In this document: positions 6,132 to 7,695 of the stretch, piece after piece
Layout: each line of letters begins with the position of its first letter
Position numbering within the stretch: the first letter of the stretch is position 1
Source: Eubacterium sp.
GTDB lineage: Bacteria; Bacillota; Clostridia; Lachnospirales; Lachnospiraceae
DNA: 7,695 nt
Assembly (NCBI GenBank): GCA_024681495.1
Contig: JAILAS010000082.1
Location: 1 to 7,695 of the forward strand
Reading direction: 5' to 3'
Made by a program: the position numbers and the translations under genes
Notes under the pieces: model-generated
The model's database searches: none
What the model saw: only the letters and a program-made list of their open reading frames with translations
What the model was told of the DNA's origin: nothing

Positions 6132-6518
6132 ATGAAGAGACTGGAAATCTACAAGTGCGCCGTCTGCGGCGCCGTCATCGAGGTCGCCACGGACGGCGCC
6201 GGCCGGCCGAGCTGCTGCGGCGCCGAAATGCAACTGATGGCCCCGCAGACCGCTGAATACAAGCTGGAGAAGCACGTCCCCTATCCGACGGCACTGGAGA
6301 ACGGGATGGCGGTCGCCGTCGGCAAGGAGATGGCGCATCCCATGACGCCGGAGCACCACATCGTCTGGATCGAGGTCGTCAACGGGGCCTATGTGAATCG
6401 CAAGTATCTCCAGCCGAATGAGAAGCCGGAGGCCGCCTTCCATGTGCCGCTGCAGAAGGGAATGGTCGTCCGCGAATACTGCAACATCCATGGGCTGTGG
6501 GAGTACATCGTCGAATAG
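6132..6518 (+). CDS. dfx: Desulfoferrodoxin, class I (2Fe) superoxide reductase
   Basis: It reduces superoxide to hydrogen peroxide in the cytoplasm of anaerobes without making oxygen, taking electrons from rubredoxin or similar. The protein is 128 residues, the standard class I length. The N-terminal desulforedoxin domain has the FeCys4 centre as C9-x2-C12 and C28-C29, the same numbering as in Desulfovibrio. The C-terminal catalytic domain has the Fe(His)4Cys ligands H48 (in EKHVP), H69 and H75 (in HPMTPEHHI), C117 and H120 (in EYCNIHGLW). The conserved Glu-Lys before H48 is present. Start choice: the ATG at 6132 has GAGGAG seven bases upstream and gives the canonical MKRLEIYKC start. An earlier in-frame ATG at 6093 lies in the leader hairpin and would add 13 non-homologous residues. 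It is divergent from the ligase gene and 24 bp before the MBL gene, so probably co-transcribed with it. Confidence 0.96.
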   Translation: MKRLEIYKCAVCGAVIEVATDGAGRPSCCGAEMQLMAPQTAEYKLEKHVPYPTALENGMAVAVGKEMAHPMTPEHHIVWIEVVNGAYVNRKYLQPNEKPEAAFHVPLQKGMVVREYCNIHGLWEYIVE

Positions 6519-6542
6519 CCTTCAACGCGAACGGAGGGACAC

Positions 6543-7394
6543 ATGAAGACAGCGCTCATCCAGACCGCGCTGCTGGCGTGCCTATGCACGGCGGTGGCCG
6601 AAGACAAGGGCATCATGCGGTTCGCCTTCCCCAAATGCAGCGTCGTCTGCATCCAGGACGTGGCGATGCGCCATCCGGCGACGCTCTTCTCCAGCGTCCA
6701 GCCCGACAGCCGCGTCACGCCGCAGGGCTCCTACGACTCCTCCGTCAACGTCTTCCTGCTGGAGAAGGACGGCGGCCGCTATCTGATCGACGCGGGCAAC
6801 GACGCACGTCGCGGCGCCCTCAGGAACCGCCTAAACCAGCTGGGCGTCGCTCCCGCCTCCGTCAAGGGCGTCTTCATCACCCACATCCACCCAGACCACG
6901 TGGGCGGGCTGCTGTGGGAGGGTAAGCCCCTCTTCACGAATGCCACGCTCTACATCGCCCGCGAGGAATACGAGAGCTGGCGGAAGGACGGCGCCCGCGC
7001 CGCATTGGGCGCCTATCTGACGCCGTATGCTTCTCGCCTGCAACTCTTTGAATACGGAAAGACGCTGCCGGCGGGGCTTCTGCCCATCAAGCGGGCGGGA
7101 CACACGCCTGGCCACACGTGTTTCCGCGTCGCGCTTGCGGACGGGAAGGAGGCGCTCTTCGTCGGCGACATCCTGCACGCCGTGGCGCTGCAGGTGCCGC
7201 ACCCCGAGTTCTGCGCCAAATACGACGCCAATCCGGCCGCCGCCGTCACATCCCGCCTGGAGGTCTTTAGTTCGCGGCTGCTCCTGTTCGGCGCCCACTT
7301 CCCCTTCCCAGGCTGCGGCAGTATCGCGCCGTCGCCGGACAGCCCAGATGGGCGATTTGTCTATAAACAATTCAGTCCCAAAGAGAAAGAATAG
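6543..7394 (+). CDS. Exported metallo-beta-lactamase-fold hydrolase
   Basis: This is a 283-residue protein with an N-terminal signal peptide: K2, a hydrophobic core (about 4-14) and a likely cleavage after AVA (17-19), which places it in the periplasm or outside the cell. The mature part has a complete dinuclear zinc site: H114-x-H116-x-D118-H119 in THIHPDHVGG, H191 in GHTPGHT, D209 in FVGDILH and H252 in GAHFPFPG. The spacing is of the lactonase / glyoxalase-II-like general MBL family rather than of true beta-lactamases. The substrate could be a lactone, a thioester or another ester. A lipoprotein is less likely: C13 is preceded by LLA, but the hydrophobic stretch before it would be short. 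GGAGGG precedes the ATG by four bases. It lies 24 bp after dfx. Arg codons are almost all CGN, like its neighbours to the left as far as about 5.2 kb. Confidence 0.9.
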   Translation: MKTALIQTALLACLCTAVAEDKGIMRFAFPKCSVVCIQDVAMRHPATLFSSVQPDSRVTPQGSYDSSVNVFLLEKDGGRYLIDAGNDARRGALRNRLNQLGVAPASVKGVFITHIHPDHVGGLLWEGKPLFTNATLYIAREEYESWRKDGARAALGAYLTPYASRLQLFEYGKTLPAGLLPIKRAGHTPGHTCFRVALADGKEALFVGDILHAVALQVPHPEFCAKYDANPAAAVTSRLEVFSSRLLLFGAHFPFPGCGSIAPSPDSPDGRFVYKQFSPKEKE

Positions 7395-7416
7395 GGAACT
7401 GTGTGCTTTGGTTTCC

Positions 7417-7461
7417 GAGGCAGCCTATGGCAGGATAGCCCTGTCAAGGCTGCCTCTTTTT
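7417..7461 (+). terminator. Strong Rho-independent terminator after the dfx-MBL pair
   Basis: GAGGCAGCC (7417-7425) and GGCTGCCTC (7448-7456) form a perfect 9-bp stem, extended inside by GGCAGG (7429-7434) against CCTGTC (7440-7445) with one G-T pair, and followed directly by TTTTT. It starts 23 bases after the MBL stop codon. Confidence 0.9.
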
Positions 7462-7484
7462 GGGGGAGGGCTATGTTCCCCAAG
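7459..7484. repeat. Second inverted repeat overlapping the terminator T-run
   Basis: TTGGGG (7460-7465) and CCCCAA (7478-7483) form a stem, extendable by wobble and A-T pairs on both sides, around a ~10-base loop. It shares the T-run of the preceding terminator. No U-run follows on either strand. Confidence 0.5.
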
Positions 7485-7601
7485 AGGGTAGGTTTTGAGA
7501 TCATTCTTTGATGCACAACGGCCAGGCAAAATGCGAAAAGCCCCGCCCCATGGGAAAGACAGCCGCGTAGCGGCGGCAAGACCATAGGTAATGTGTGTTT
7601 G

Positions 7602-7695
7602 TCAAGCCGTCTTTTCGCCTTTTTTCTCGAAATGTGTGAAGTTTTCGGGCACATGCCCCTGATCGAACGGCTTGCCGGAGACGACGACGCCCCTG
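7602..7695 (-). CDS. C-terminal end of an unidentified protein (runs off right edge)
   Basis: On the - strand an open frame enters from the right edge and ends with TGA (revcomp of 7602-7604). It gives 30 residues: RGVVVSGKPFDQG, then HVPENFTHFEKKGEKTA. The start resembles a beta-strand followed by a Gly-Lys-Pro turn, and the end is a charged Lys/Glu tail as in many natural C-termini. Codon third positions are mainly G or C, as in the neighbouring right-hand genes, which supports real coding. The family is not recognised from this fragment. It converges on the dfx-MBL pair. Confidence 0.5.
   Translation of the reverse strand, partial: RGVVVSGKPFDQGHVPENFTHFEKKGEKTA

Larger units (their letters stand above)
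7395..7601. other. Convergent intergenic region
   Basis: Apart from the + strand terminator and the overlapping inverted repeat, this region holds only one short - strand hairpin: GCCGC (7570-7574) with GCGGC (7562-7566), loop TAC, followed by TGTCTTT. That would be a weak terminator for the gene entering from the right. No protein gene is supported here. Confidence 0.5.

Noticed and set aside
5964..6491. N-terminal extension of the acyl-CoA synthetase frame to 6491
   Set aside because: It would overlap the well-supported desulfoferrodoxin gene and the divergent promoter region. The ATG at 5963 has a proper ribosome binding site and gives the normal family length.
7361..7654. 97-codon - strand open frame over the 3' intergenic region
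   Set aside because: It runs through the terminator, has no ribosome binding site worth noting and no recognisable similarity. It overlaps a better-looking - strand C-terminus in another frame.

Overview
The window is a 7.7-kb piece of anaerobe DNA, probably metagenomic, that seems to hold two genetic backgrounds joined inside one gene. From the left edge to about 5.1 kb the DNA is roughly 50-55% G+C, with Arg codons mixed but rich in AGG. Its uridine phosphorylase, LysR regulator and zinc-ribbon protein look like those of anaerobic Firmicutes (Clostridia). From about 5.2 kb to the right edge G+C is about 63-70% and Arg is mostly CGC or CGG. The taxon on that side is unclear. A gut or rumen anaerobe is plausible, and an exported protein with a classical signal peptide would fit a Gram-negative cell.

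Layout: (1) the 3' end of a + strand zinc-ribbon protein with a 30-bp tandem repeat, followed by a terminator shared with (2) a convergent LysR-family regulator on the - strand. (3) About 300 bp of intergenic DNA holds the LysR promoter, a perfect 17-bp palindrome and a + oriented terminator that has no obvious + strand gene. (4) A - strand operon runs dgt (dGTPase), then udp (uridine phosphorylase), then a HemG-like flavodoxin-domain protein. (5) A - strand acyl-CoA synthetase is complete in all motifs, but its codon usage switches abruptly near codons 250-280. (6) Diverging from it is a + strand pair: a class I desulfoferrodoxin (superoxide reductase) and an exported metallo-beta-lactamase-fold hydrolase, closed by a strong terminator. 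(7) The C-terminal 30 codons of an unidentified - strand gene enter from the right edge.

Functionally, the left operon joins dNTP hydrolysis to nucleoside phosphorolysis (nucleotide turnover and salvage), with a flavoprotein of unknown role. The right pair combines cytoplasmic superoxide removal with a secreted zinc hydrolase. The two halves should not be assumed to come from one organism until reads spanning about 5.05-5.35 kb are checked. No CRISPR array, tRNA, rRNA or transposase was seen.
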